Shown one piece after another: positions 17,415-27,834 of a stretch of DNA of 64,000 nt. Source of the DNA: Kluyvera sichuanensis. GTDB taxonomy: Bacteria; Pseudomonadota; Gammaproteobacteria; Enterobacterales; Enterobacteriaceae. The notes under the pieces were generated by a model. That model saw nothing but the letters and a program-made list of their open reading frames with translations, was not told where the DNA came from and did no database searches. Where the stretch lies: positions 62,001 to 126,000 of the forward strand of contig NZ_JABBJF010000009.1 in NCBI RefSeq assembly GCF_014218705.1, given 5' to 3'. The position numbers and the translations under genes were made by a program. Position 1 is the stretch's first letter. Each line of letters begins with the position of its first letter.

Positions 17415-18223
17415 CGGCATTGATTCGGTGATACGCCAAACTGGCGACGAAAAGCACGAGAAAAGTAGCTAACGTCGCCAAATCCGCAACGAACTGCGAT
17501 ATCATTCACCGAATCATTGGTGAAGCGTAGCTGATAGTGGGACTGCAATAGCCGTACGCGCGTAAGATACTGCTGAGGAGACACGCCGGTGTAGTCGCTA
17601 AACCCGCGCTGTAGCGTACGCCGGGAAAGGCCAAACTCGTGGCACAACGCGTCAAGGTCGAGCGGCTGCTGCCACTGGCCGTTGAGGCGAATCAGCACCT
17701 GGCTGATGCGGTCTTCGCTGGAGTGAAAATCCTGGGTTTTGTAGCGCCACAGATTCAGGGTGTGCAACACTTCGAGAAAAATCATCTCTTTATGGCTTTC
17801 CGCCAGCAGCTTATCGCTGAATTCCGCTTCATTGTGGCTGGCGAGGCGCTCAAACACCCGCTGCATAATGCCCACGTCCACCTGCCAGACGTTGCTCTCG
17901 CCCTCCTGCGGCAGGAGGTAATCGATCTGTTTGATAAAGTTAAAGTTATCGCGCCCCAGATACAGCAGGTTCACCTGCTGTAAATCTTTCATCTCTTCAA
18001 ACAGATGGTAATCCTGGCGGTTCAGGTAGCAGAGCGTTCCGCTGCTCAGCAGCCAGGGCTTTTCATTAATGACGTGGATGCCGCTGCCGTGCCCGACCAG
18101 AAACAGCTCGCAGTATTCATGGGTATGTTCATGGCTGATATTTTTTTCCGGGTGCCAGAAATGAAACACCACGCTTTCCAGCGGATGGTGAAAGTGGGTT
18201 TCCCGGGGCAGCACGAGCGACAT
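17411..18223 (-). CDS. AraC-family transcriptional regulator (RhaS-like architecture)
   Basis: Probable sugar-responsive activator of 270 residues. The N-terminal cupin domain contains [20 protein letters not shown], a pattern like that of RhaS and RhaR. The C-terminal 100 residues hold the two helix-turn-helix units ([19 protein letters not shown] and [25 protein letters not shown]). The start at 18223 follows CTGGAG at seven bases; an in-frame codon at 18301 would add 26 basic residues. Its target is unknown: the adjacent MFS-BNR_4 pair, yidHGF or itself are the candidates. E. coli has an AraC-type gene (yidL) in this neighbourhood but I cannot confirm orthology. Confidence 0.8.
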   Translation of the reverse strand: MSLVLPRETHFHHPLESVVFHFWHPEKNISHEHTHEYCELFLVGHGSGIHVINEKPWLLSSGTLCYLNRQDYHLFEEMKDLQQVNLLYLGRDNFNFIKQIDYLLPQEGESNVWQVDVGIMQRVFERLASHNEAEFSDKLLAESHKEMIFLEVLHTLNLWRYKTQDFHSSEDRISQVLIRLNGQWQQPLDLDALCHEFGLSRRTLQRGFSDYTGVSPQQYLTRVRLLQSHYQLRFTNDSVNDIAVRCGFGDVSYFSRAFRRQFGVSPNQCR

Positions 18224-18290
18224 AGACACTCCAGTTGCGTCATCACAGTGAAGAGATAGTGATACCAGAATACGCAGCGGAGACCTTGAC

Positions 18291-18325
18291 CTGTTTGCCA
18301 TCCGACAGACCCGTCTGGCAAACAG
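18291..18325. repeat. 10-bp inverted repeat between yidF and the AraC-family gene
   Basis: CTGTTTGCCA (18291-18300) and TGGCAAACAG (18316-18325) are exact inverted repeats with a 15-base spacer that itself holds part of a CAGAC/GTCTG stem. It lies about 70 bp upstream of the AraC-family start and just after yidF. It may be the regulator's operator or the 3' stem of the yidHGF message. Confidence 0.5.
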
Positions 18326-18332
18326 ATAAAGC

Positions 18333-18893
18333 TTATTCAGCCTGACTTAACATCACCATCAATTCCATCGGCGAGCGTCGCTGTTTAAGGAGATCGCGCA
18401 TCGCTTTCATGTGTGGTTCACTGTAGGTAAAGAAGCGGTGATATCCCTCGCAGAGCGCGTTCTTACCCTCAGAAAATGGGGGCTCAGGGCAGGTACCGTG
18501 ACAGAAGCGCAACACAGAACACTCACCGCATGGGTTATCCGCATTGCTGGCTATCAGAGGGGAATAACCGCGCCAGATGGCGAGCGTGGATTCAAAAAGC
18601 TGAATCCGGATTGTGCTGATATCTTCCCGCACCCAGAGATCAAAAACGGCGCAGAGGAACGCGCCCCACTCTTCCGGCTGCACCGATCCCTCGCTGAGTT
18701 TGCCTGACGCATCCCTTTCTATCTGCGGAATTAATTGCACTGAAGTCGTTCCCGTTTGCCGAAGCTCGCGATACCAGTGCTGCGGCTGCAGGCAGTTTTG
18801 GCGGCTCACCATGCTACGCAGTGTCCCCTCTGACATCATCGTGCCATTGGGACTACAGCACGCGATGGCGGCTTCAATGTGACGTCCTGTCAT
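18333..18893 (-). CDS. yidF: YidF: truncated sulfatase-maturase-like protein (SPASM remnant)
   Basis: The 186-residue product matches only the C-terminal part of anaerobic sulfatase-maturating enzymes (AslB-like radical SAM proteins). The N-terminal radical SAM domain with its CX3CX2C motif is missing. The segment carrying the first auxiliary Fe-S cysteines also appears deleted, because FESTLAIWRGY runs almost directly into the last cysteine block C122-X2-C-X5-C-X3-C with a later Cys148. E. coli has the same truncated gene beside yidG and yidH. It is in an operon with yidH and yidG and overlaps yidG by four bases (ATGA). Enzymatic activity is unlikely; a residual or new role is unknown. Confidence 0.8.
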   Translation of the reverse strand: MTGRHIEAAIACCSPNGTMMSEGTLRSMVSRQNCLQPQHWYRELRQTGTTSVQLIPQIERDASGKLSEGSVQPEEWGAFLCAVFDLWVREDISTIRIQLFESTLAIWRGYSPLIASNADNPCGECSVLRFCHGTCPEPPFSEGKNALCEGYHRFFTYSEPHMKAMRDLLKQRRSPMELMVMLSQAE

Positions 18894-19252
18894 GCAAAAT
18901 CCTTTATGAAAATAACAAGCTGACGAATATGGGTAACAGCAAACAACAATGCGAGTGACAACACAGCGAGGGAGATCAAAAATTTATCACGTACCGCACG
19001 CGGTTGAGTAAAATCGCTCTGGGTGACGTCCATGACGTTCCGATTACGGGTGTACTGCCAGAGGATGATAGCGACGATAACCAGTACGCCAATTGACACC
19101 CAGAACAACCCACCGGCCTGATGCCAATTATGCTTTAGCGCCAGCGCCATCAGCGCGCCATAGCCAAGCAGTGTGCGAAACCAGGCAAGCGAAGTACGTT
19201 CCGGCTGCAGACCTGGGTCGGCCTCGCGGCGGGCCTTGCGGTTATCCACCAT
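18890..19252 (-). CDS. yidG: YidG, DUF202 inner-membrane protein
   Basis: Small membrane protein of 120 residues with the DUF202 signature (LQPERTSLAWFRTLLGYGALMAL) and about three membrane segments. Length and sequence match E. coli YidG. The function is unknown. It overlaps yidH upstream by 11 bases and yidF downstream by 4, indicating one coupled transcript. Confidence 0.92.
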   Translation of the reverse strand: MVDNRKARREADPGLQPERTSLAWFRTLLGYGALMALALKHNWHQAGGLFWVSIGVLVIVAIILWQYTRNRNVMDVTQSDFTQPRAVRDKFLISLAVLSLALLFAVTHIRQLVIFIKDFA

Positions 19253-19589
19253 AGAACACCAGAATCATCACCACCGCCGCGACCAGCGCCAGAATCAGGC
19301 TAATAACCAGCAGACTACGGGTGTAGGGGAGATCCTCTTTCAGGCGCATCGCTTTTTCATTACGCAGCCAGCGCAGATAGCCATAAATCGCCAGCCCTCC
19401 CGCAAACAGGCACAGCATCAGCGCCAGCGTTTCACGAATCACCGGCGTGGCAAAATCCGGGGCCAGCTGATCGAGCCCAACGCCTGCCGCCAGGAAGCCC
19501 AGCGAGGTACGAATCCATGCCAGAAACGTACGTTCGTTAGCCAGAGAGAAGCGATAGTCTGGTGCTTCTCCCACGCGGGAAATTTTCAT
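19242..19589 (-). CDS. yidH: YidH, DUF202 inner-membrane protein
   Basis: First gene of the yidHGF operon, encoding a 115-residue DUF202 membrane protein (SLANERTFLAWIRTSLGFLAAGVG, three membrane segments) matching E. coli YidH. Paralogous to the next gene, so the pair may form a heteromeric membrane complex; that is inference. The function is unknown. Confidence 0.92.
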   Translation of the reverse strand: MKISRVGEAPDYRFSLANERTFLAWIRTSLGFLAAGVGLDQLAPDFATPVIRETLALMLCLFAGGLAIYGYLRWLRNEKAMRLKEDLPYTRSLLVISLILALVAAVVMILVFYGG

Positions 19590-19689
19590 GACGGCTCCTT
19601 GTGCCAGCTAATGTGAGTAAGTTACCTCAATAGCTTACGTGCTCTCGCTGCTTTTTACATCAGTGTGCGCGGTCTCACATCCCAACACC

Positions 19690-19729
19690 TGAAAACAAAA
19701 ATGCCCACAGAACAACGTTCTGTGGGCAT
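19690..19729 (-). terminator. terminator of the aglAB operon
   Basis: A perfect 13-bp stem (19701-19713 with 19717-19729, 3-nt loop) is followed on the minus strand by five T residues and TTTT after a single G. It lies about 20 bases after the aglB stop. Confidence 0.9.
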
Positions 19730-19747
19730 GACGCGCTAAATCAGTAC

Positions 19748-22689
<2,942 letters not shown>

Positions 22690-22777
22690 TTAACAATCCT
22701 CACTTAACAACTCGTAGGGTAAGTGGCCTTATTAATGTTAATTTCCGGCCTGCTACGAGAATAGGAATTGCCCCGTC

Positions 22778-22869
22778 AGACAACATGCGGCGAGCGTGCG
22801 ATTCGTGATCGCTTTCATGGTTTTAATTCACGCTATGTTGTCTAATTTTTAAGATAAAAATAGACATGT
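22778..22869. promoter_or_regulatory. candidate operator half-sites in the aglA/gntR divergent region
   Basis: Three AGACA-type half-sites occur: AGACAACAT (22778-22786), its exact reverse ATGTTGTCT (22835-22843), and TAGACATGT (22861-22869) facing the second. GntR/HutC-type regulators often bind GTCTA/TAGAC half-sites, so these are likely positions for the adjacent UTRA-domain regulator. The spacing and symmetry are visible; the binding is inferred. Confidence 0.4.
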
Positions 22870-22987
22870 CATATAACTGAATTCTGTACCGTGATGAGGA
22901 TTCTCATTATTCACCTGTAATTGATTACTTTTTAATAAGAAACGGCGGTTCAATAATCCTGCTGGGATAGGGAATAGAGGTCTATAA

Positions 22988-23737
22988 GTGATCTATAAAT
23001 CTATTGCTGAAAGGCTGCGGCTGCGGCTCAATTCATCCGATTTCAACATTGGCAGCCCGATTCCTGGCGAGAAAGCGTTAGCGCAGGAGTTTGGCGTTGC
23101 GCGGATGACCATTCGAAAAGCGGTCGACCTGCTGGTCGAATGGGGCCTGGTGGTTCGCCGACAGGGCAGCGGCACCTATGTTGCTCATAAAGACATCCAC
23201 CACGAAACCTCTAACCTGACGGGGCTGGCAGAGATATTGCGCAAGCAGGGTAAAGAAGTGATAAGCCACGTCCTGATTTTCGAGGTGATGCCCGCTCCGC
23301 CCGCCATTGCCAGCCAGCTTCGCATTCAAATCAATGAGCGGATCTACTTTTCCCGAAGGGTACGCTACGTTGATGGAAAGCCCCTGATGCTTGAAGACAG
23401 CTATATGCCGGTTAAGCTTTTTCGTAACCTGTCGCTGGTGCATCTGGAGGGGTCAAAGTTTGATTACATCGAGAAAGAGTGCGGCATAACGATAAGCGGC
23501 AACTATGAAAGCCTGGCACCGGTGCTGGCTGATAAGCAGTTGGCCCAGTCGATGAACGTACCCGAGCAAACACCGCTGCTGCGTATTACCTCCCTTTCCT
23601 ACAGCGACAGCGGTGAGTTTCTTAATTATTCAGTGATGTTTCGTAACGCCAGCGAATACCAGGTGGATTACCACCTCAGGCGCATCCAAAACCCTAGCTC
23701 ATCCCCCAGAACAGCACCGCCAGAAGCTGAGGCGTGA
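22988..23737 (+). CDS. yidP: GntR/UTRA transcriptional regulator of the aglAB locus
   Basis: A 249-residue regulator with an N-terminal winged helix ([38 protein letters not shown], residues about 28-66) and a C-terminal UTRA sugar-phosphate-binding domain. It starts with GTG at 22988, preceded by AGAGG at seven bases. It is divergent from aglA, so it probably represses the PTS/hydrolase operon until a phosphorylated alpha-glucoside appears. E. coli yidP sits in the same place. Its 3' end overlaps the convergent yidE gene by 44 bases. Confidence 0.87.
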   Translation: MIYKSIAERLRLRLNSSDFNIGSPIPGEKALAQEFGVARMTIRKAVDLLVEWGLVVRRQGSGTYVAHKDIHHETSNLTGLAEILRKQGKEVISHVLIFEVMPAPPAIASQLRIQINERIYFSRRVRYVDGKPLMLEDSYMPVKLFRNLSLVHLEGSKFDYIEKECGITISGNYESLAPVLADKQLAQSMNVPEQTPLLRITSLSYSDSGEFLNYSVMFRNASEYQVDYHLRRIQNPSSSPRTAPPEAEA

Positions 23738-25355
23738 TAATGCGTAGGAACATCACCAGCGGGTAGACGGTCGCGTAGGAGAGCGCCGCTGCGCCGCTGG
23801 TCGCATGCAGGTTATTGGCAAATGCCAGTGCCGGAGGGTCGGTCATTGAACCGGCCAGCATGCCGCACAGGGTCAGGTAGTTCATTTTCGCCAGCACGCG
23901 AGCCAGTATCCCCACGGTGAGCAGCGGAATGCCGGTAATCAGGATGCCGTAGCCAATCCAGCTGAGCCCTTCACCGTGCACCAGCGTATCTACAAAGCCT
24001 CCGCCGGATTTAAGCCCCACCACAGAAAGGAACAGCACAATCCCCAGTTCGCGCAGCGCCAGGTTCGCGCTCGGCGGCATAAACCAGTAGAGCTTACCGA
24101 TGCTGCCGATACGGCCAAGGATCAGCGCCATAATCAGCGGCCCGCCCGCCAGGCCAAGCTTTAACGCCACCGGGAAGCCAGGGATAAACAGCGGGATGGA
24201 GCCGAGCAACACACCGAGACCAATACCGATAAACACCGGCAGCATCTGCACCTGCTGCAATTTCTGCTGGGCGTTGCCAAGATCGGAGGCCACGGCATCA
24301 ATGGCCGCCGGACGCCCCACGAGGTTGAGGATATCGCCAAACTGCAGGCTGGCATTGCTGCTGGCGACCAGTTCAACCCCCGCACGGTTTAAGCGCGAAA
24401 TCACTACGTCATAGCGCTGTTTATAGTGCAGATCGCGGATTTTTTTGCCGAGTACCTTCTCGTTGGTGACCACCACCCTTTCTACTTTCAGGTCCGTACC
24501 ACGGGTGGAAAGCGATGTTTCAACCTCTTTACCAATCACCAACTGCGCGCTGCGCAGATCTGCTGGTTCACCGACCAGATGCAGCAGGTCACCGCTCTCA
24601 ATAATGGTCGTTGGTGACGGCACCATCAATGTTTCACCCCGTTTAAGGCGCGAGCAGATAATTTTATCGCTGTTGATCACCGGCACATCCTGAATCGCCA
24701 TATGGTTCAGGTTAGGGTTCTCAACGCGAATATTGATGGTCTGAAGATGAGAATGGCTGGAACCCGTCTGCTCATCGAAGCGCTGCGCCTCTTTGTCGAC
24801 GTTAATGCGGAAGAACAGGCGTACCAGCCACATGGTAAGCAAAATGCCGCAGATACCAAACGGATAGGCCATCGCGTAGCTCATGCCCATCTGGTCCACG
24901 ACGCTAAACGGTTCACCAAGATCGCGCAATATTTGCTGCCCGGCACCCAGCGCGGGCGTATTGGTCACCGCGCCGGAAAAAATGCCCAGCACGACAGGGA
25001 GCGGAATGGCGAAGATTTTATGCAGTAGCGTGGTGACCAGGCCGCCAAGAACCACAATCAGAATGGCAAAAAGATTCAGCCGCAGGCCCGAGACGCGCAG
25101 CGAGGCAAAAAAACCTGGCCCCACCTGAATGCCAATGGTGTAGACGAACAGAATCAGGCCGAATTCCTGGATAAAATGCAGCATCGGGCTGCTTAGCGTG
25201 ATACCCGCCTGATCGACAAAGTGGCCGACGATAATCCCACCGAACAGCACGCCGCCAATGCCAAAGCCGATCCCCCGGATTTTGACGTTGCCAATCCACA
25301 GCCCGACCACCGCCACCAACGCCAGAACGCTTACCGTCAATGCTATATCACTCAT
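23694..25355 (-). CDS. yidE: YidE, AspT/YidE-type putative transporter
   Basis: Inner-membrane protein of 553 residues, the same length as E. coli YidE. Two hydrophobic blocks (residues about 1-185 and 375-553, each resembling an Asp-Al exchanger domain) flank two RCK_C/TrkA-C regulatory domains in the middle ([22 protein letters not shown] and a second copy around 290-350). Substrate unknown. The 3' ends of yidE and the GntR gene overlap by 44 bases, so their transcripts converge. Confidence 0.93.
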   Translation of the reverse strand: MSDIALTVSVLALVAVVGLWIGNVKIRGIGFGIGGVLFGGIIVGHFVDQAGITLSSPMLHFIQEFGLILFVYTIGIQVGPGFFASLRVSGLRLNLFAILIVVLGGLVTTLLHKIFAIPLPVVLGIFSGAVTNTPALGAGQQILRDLGEPFSVVDQMGMSYAMAYPFGICGILLTMWLVRLFFRINVDKEAQRFDEQTGSSHSHLQTINIRVENPNLNHMAIQDVPVINSDKIICSRLKRGETLMVPSPTTIIESGDLLHLVGEPADLRSAQLVIGKEVETSLSTRGTDLKVERVVVTNEKVLGKKIRDLHYKQRYDVVISRLNRAGVELVASSNASLQFGDILNLVGRPAAIDAVASDLGNAQQKLQQVQMLPVFIGIGLGVLLGSIPLFIPGFPVALKLGLAGGPLIMALILGRIGSIGKLYWFMPPSANLALRELGIVLFLSVVGLKSGGGFVDTLVHGEGLSWIGYGILITGIPLLTVGILARVLAKMNYLTLCGMLAGSMTDPPALAFANNLHATSGAAALSYATVYPLVMFLRIITPQLLAVLFWGMS

Positions 25356-25495
25356 CGTATTTTCCCTGTGAATAACATTATTAACATCAGGGATTATGGA
25401 CGAAGGGTAAGGTGATTGTATGTAGTACGGCGCACAATAATGAGTTGATAAAATGGGGAGTTATGGCCTCTTATCGCCCCGCCATTTGAGAACAA

Positions 25496-25855
25496 TTAAA
25501 TGCCCACAAGACTTTCAAGCGGTATACCAAATTGTTTATGCAGGCGGCGAATCATCGGCAGTGTGAGAGTCCGTGTCCCTTTCAGAACTTCATAAACACG
25601 ATTAGATTTGCCGATGGCAGGCTCCAAATCTTTGACCGTTAACCCTTGCTGCTCCATGCGAAACAGAATGGCTTCAATCGGTTCTGGTGGGTCAATAGGG
25701 TGATTTTTAGCTTCATACTCTTCAATAAGCAGGCACATCACTTCGAAATAGTCACCTTCCGGTGTATCAATGGCAGGTTCATTATCAAAGTAAGGCTCAA
25801 CGGCCTTAAGCGCCGCTTTATAGTCTTGCTCTGTTTTAATAGGCTTAATAGTCAT
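25496..25855 (-). CDS. higA: HigA-family antitoxin
   Basis: Antitoxin of a type II toxin-antitoxin pair. The 119-residue product carries a Cro/C1-type helix-turn-helix in its C-terminal half (LTVKDLEPAIGKSNRVYEVLKG, then LTLPMIRRLHKQFGIP). The N-terminal half is acidic and may contact the toxin. It starts four bases after the toxin stop, the inverted toxin-first order typical of higBA. The antitoxin would neutralise HigB and autorepress at the dyad upstream of higB. Confidence 0.85.
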   Translation of the reverse strand: MTIKPIKTEQDYKAALKAVEPYFDNEPAIDTPEGDYFEVMCLLIEEYEAKNHPIDPPEPIEAILFRMEQQGLTVKDLEPAIGKSNRVYEVLKGTRTLTLPMIRRLHKQFGIPLESLVGI

Positions 25856-25859
25856 GTCG

Positions 25860-26162
25860 TTACTCCATACTCACTGTCTCAGCATCGATGGCGTCGTACT
25901 GCTTATGCGTGCCAAGAAACTTCACAAATATCACACCGCGTTGATAAGCGATGGCGACAATGAGACGATATTTATTCCCCGCTATGTTGAATACCACACG
26001 CCTGTTTTTCAGGATGCTGGCCGTGCGGTACTGTTCCTTAATCTCTGCAGGGGTAGTCCAGTTGGCCTTCTTTGCCTCGTCTACCCAAGCTTTTAACGGC
26101 TGTTCTGCGTCCGGATTTGCCGTCCAAAAATCCCTTAGTGTTGCTATAGCGATAATCTTCAC
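25860..26162 (-). CDS. higB: HigB-family toxin (mRNA interferase)
   Basis: Toxin of 100 residues in the RelE/HigB superfamily (HigB_toxin, PF09907). The central segment ASILKNRRVVFNIAGNKYRLIVAI and the following YQRGVIFVKFLGTHKQYD are typical of ribosome-dependent mRNA interferases of this group. It starts with GTG at 26162; no in-frame ATG lies close upstream. It forms a two-gene unit with higA, wedged between yidE and ibpB, where E. coli K-12 has none, so it looks like an acquired module. Confidence 0.85.
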   Translation of the reverse strand: MKIIAIATLRDFWTANPDAEQPLKAWVDEAKKANWTTPAEIKEQYRTASILKNRRVVFNIAGNKYRLIVAIAYQRGVIFVKFLGTHKQYDAIDAETVSME

Positions 26163-26174
26163 GTCTTCATCATG

Positions 26175-26189
26175 GTCCCAAAATGGGAC
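26175..26189. promoter_or_regulatory. dyad upstream of higBA, likely autoregulatory operator
   Basis: GTCCCA (26175-26180) and TGGGAC (26184-26189) form a symmetric element 13 bases upstream of the higB start codon, where an autoregulating HigA would bind. The symmetry is visible; binding is inferred. Confidence 0.45.
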
Positions 26190-26207
26190 TAGATCAAGAG
26201 AGTGCGC

Positions 26208-26234
26208 AAAAAAAAGCCCCGATTTCTCGGGGCT
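26208..26234 (-). terminator. terminator of ibpAB
   Basis: AGCCCCGA (26215-26222) pairs with TCGGGGCT (26227-26234) around a TTTC loop. On the minus strand it is followed by about eight T residues. It lies 16 bases after the ibpB stop. Confidence 0.9.
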
Positions 26235-26249
26235 AATTGGGCAATTCTG

Positions 26250-26678
26250 TTAACTATTCAGCGCTGGACGCTCGCTAATGGCGATGCGCTGTGGCGCGAT
26301 AGCTTCCGGCTCGTTGCGGGTAAGGTCGATATGCAGCAGGCCGTTGGTAAAGGTCGCACCGGCGACTTCCATATTTTCTGCCAGGGTGAAGCTCAGGCTA
26401 AAGGCCTGGGTAACCAGCCCCTGGTGCAGCCATTTGGTCTCTTTTTCCTGTGGCTCTGGCGTGCCTTTTACGGTCAGGCGCGTGCCTTCGAGCTGAATAT
26501 CCAGATCTTCCTGACGGAACCCGGCTAACGCTAGGGTAATGCGGTAGTGGTTATCGTCGCTTTTTTCGATGTTGTACGGTGGGAAGGTCTGGCCTTCACT
26601 GGTGCTTTGCAGCGCGTTCGCCAGTTTGTCAAAACCGATCCATTGACGCAGCAGTGGGGATAAATCGTAGTTACGCAT
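26250..26678 (-). CDS. ibpB: Small heat-shock protein IbpB
   Basis: Alpha-crystallin-type holdase of 142 residues that binds unfolding proteins and inclusion bodies and hands them to DnaK/ClpB. The crystallin core spans about residues 34-125 ([23 protein letters not shown] to [14 protein letters not shown]). The short N- and C-terminal tails match E. coli IbpB in length. Second gene of ibpAB. Its ribosome site sits in a bulged-G hairpin (26685-26702). Confidence 0.97.
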   Translation of the reverse strand: MRNYDLSPLLRQWIGFDKLANALQSTSEGQTFPPYNIEKSDDNHYRITLALAGFRQEDLDIQLEGTRLTVKGTPEPQEKETKWLHQGLVTQAFSLSFTLAENMEVAGATFTNGLLHIDLTRNEPEAIAPQRIAISERPALNS

Positions 26679-26684
26679 TGTTTT

Positions 26685-26702
26685 CTCCTTCTAAGAAGCG
26701 AG
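26685..26702 (-). promoter_or_regulatory. ROSE-like RNA thermometer hairpin of ibpB
   Basis: Within the 100-base gap between ibpA and ibpB, the minus-strand RNA can pair CUC-G-CUUC with GAAGGAG around a UUA loop, leaving one G bulged. The paired GGAG is the ibpB Shine-Dalgarno, six bases before the ATG. A bulged G opposite the ribosome site is the hallmark of ROSE-type thermometers. A second strong stem (GGGCCGC/GCGGCCC) lies just after ibpA. Confidence 0.7.
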
Positions 26703-26778
26703 TAAGTACCTTCCGGCTCCCTGACGGCAAGCCGATTGAGTGTTTAGCTAACGGGGCCGCACGGGCGGCCCGACAGAA

Positions 26779-27192
26779 TTAATTAATTTCGATGCGGCGC
26801 GGTTTGTCCGCGTCCGGAATAACACGTTCCAGTTCGATATACAGCAGGCCGTTCACCAGGTTTGCGCCACGCACGTGGATGTGCTCCGCAAGCTGGAATT
26901 TGCGCTCAAAGTTACGCTCGGCGATGCCTTGATAGAGATAGGTGCGTTCTTTTTGCTCTGCGGCATGCGCGCCTTTTACCACCAGCATGTTGTCCTGCGC
27001 GGTGATTTCCAGCTCGCTTTCCGCAAAACCGGCCACGGCAATCGCGATGCGATAGTGGTTTTCATCAACCAGTTCAACGTTGTACGGAGGGTAGCCGCCG
27101 TTGCTTTGCGTTTGATTGTTTTCTAACAGGTTGAACAGACGATCAAAACCGATGGCTGAACGGTATAACGGGGATAAGTCGAAGTTACGCAT
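26779..27192 (-). CDS. ibpA: Small heat-shock protein IbpA
   Basis: Alpha-crystallin-type small heat-shock protein of 137 residues, partner of IbpB in protecting aggregating proteins. The crystallin core lies about residues 36-125 ([19 protein letters not shown] to [14 protein letters not shown]) and the C-terminal IEIN tail is conserved. The start at 27192 (MRNFDLSP) is chosen because it matches E. coli IbpA length and follows AGGAGC; an in-frame codon at 27231 would lie inside the thermometer leader. Confidence 0.97.
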   Translation of the reverse strand: MRNFDLSPLYRSAIGFDRLFNLLENNQTQSNGGYPPYNVELVDENHYRIAIAVAGFAESELEITAQDNMLVVKGAHAAEQKERTYLYQGIAERNFERKFQLAEHIHVRGANLVNGLLYIELERVIPDADKPRRIEIN

Positions 27193-27296
27193 AGTTAAAT
27201 AGCTCCTGAAAATCAGCGAGAAATTAATCACCTTCCATCATGGACAGGTTGTTGAAGCCCAAACACCCCGAAGGCGTGTTCCTCTTGGCTACACCT
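27193..27296 (-). ncRNA. ibpA 5' leader with ROSE-type RNA thermometer
   Basis: The leader between the sigma-32 promoter and ibpA folds into at least two hairpins. Near the start codon CUC-G-CUGA (27220-27213) pairs with UCAGGAG (27209-27203) around a UUU loop with one bulged G, covering the AGGAG ribosome site. Upstream an AACAC-CC/GGGTGTT stem closes a TTCG tetraloop. Known ibpA leaders in enterics are heat-melting ROSE elements, and this structure fits. Confidence 0.75.
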
Positions 27297-27327
27297 ATAA
27301 AATGTGGCGGAAAGAACCATTTTCAAG
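27297..27327 (-). promoter_or_regulatory. sigma-32 heat-shock promoter of ibpAB
   Basis: On the minus strand CTTGAAA (27327-27321) and CCACATTTT (27307-27299) are separated by 13 bases, a good match to the RpoH pattern CTTGAAA / CCCCATNT. It is placed about 105 bp upstream of the ibpA start, leaving room for the thermometer leader. Confidence 0.8.
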
Positions 27328-27503
27328 TCCTCATGTCTTACTTTTTTTGCACTTTCCCCCAGAGCGCTTAGACTGGGGTATGGCACAAAAGGCCAAAGTG
27401 CGACAGCCGCCACAGAGCGGCAAGCTGGTACTTCCTATTTTGGCAATGGGTGGATATAACCCGGAGAAGGGCTGTTTTATGCCCGTGACAAGAAGAACTC
27501 ACT

Positions 27504-27833
27504 ATGAAAAATGTTCTGATTAAAGCCGCGCTGGTTGGGGGGATCTTCTTATCAGGAGGGTGTTCCAGCGTGATGTCGCATACCGGCGGCAAAGAGGGGA
27601 CCTATCCTGGCACCCGAGCGAGCGCCGCGATGCTGGGCGATGATGATAGTGGCTGGGTCGCCAAATCACTGGTCGCCATCGATATGCCGTTTACGGCGGT
27701 CATGGATACGGTGCTGCTGCCGTGGGACTTCTTCCGTAAGGACAACTCCGTACGCTCCCGCGTGGAAAAGAGCGAACAGGAGACGCTGGCGACCAATTCG
27801 GTTATTCCGCCAGCCCCGATGCCCGCGCCTTGA
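27504..27833 (+). CDS. yidQ: YidQ, DUF1375 lipoprotein
   Basis: Small lipoprotein of 109 residues. The signal peptide ends in a lipobox LSGGC (Cys20). The mature part carries the DUF1375 pattern (YPGTRASAAML...IDMPFTAVMDTVLLPWD) and a Pro-rich tail. It corresponds to E. coli YidQ, function unknown. It is divergent from ibpA and convergent with yidR, with one base between the two stops. The 27328-27503 stretch upstream should carry its promoter; I see no further gene there. Confidence 0.92.
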   Translation: MKNVLIKAALVGGIFLSGGCSSVMSHTGGKEGTYPGTRASAAMLGDDDSGWVAKSLVAIDMPFTAVMDTVLLPWDFFRKDNSVRSRVEKSEQETLATNSVIPPAPMPAP

Positions 27834-27834
27834 T

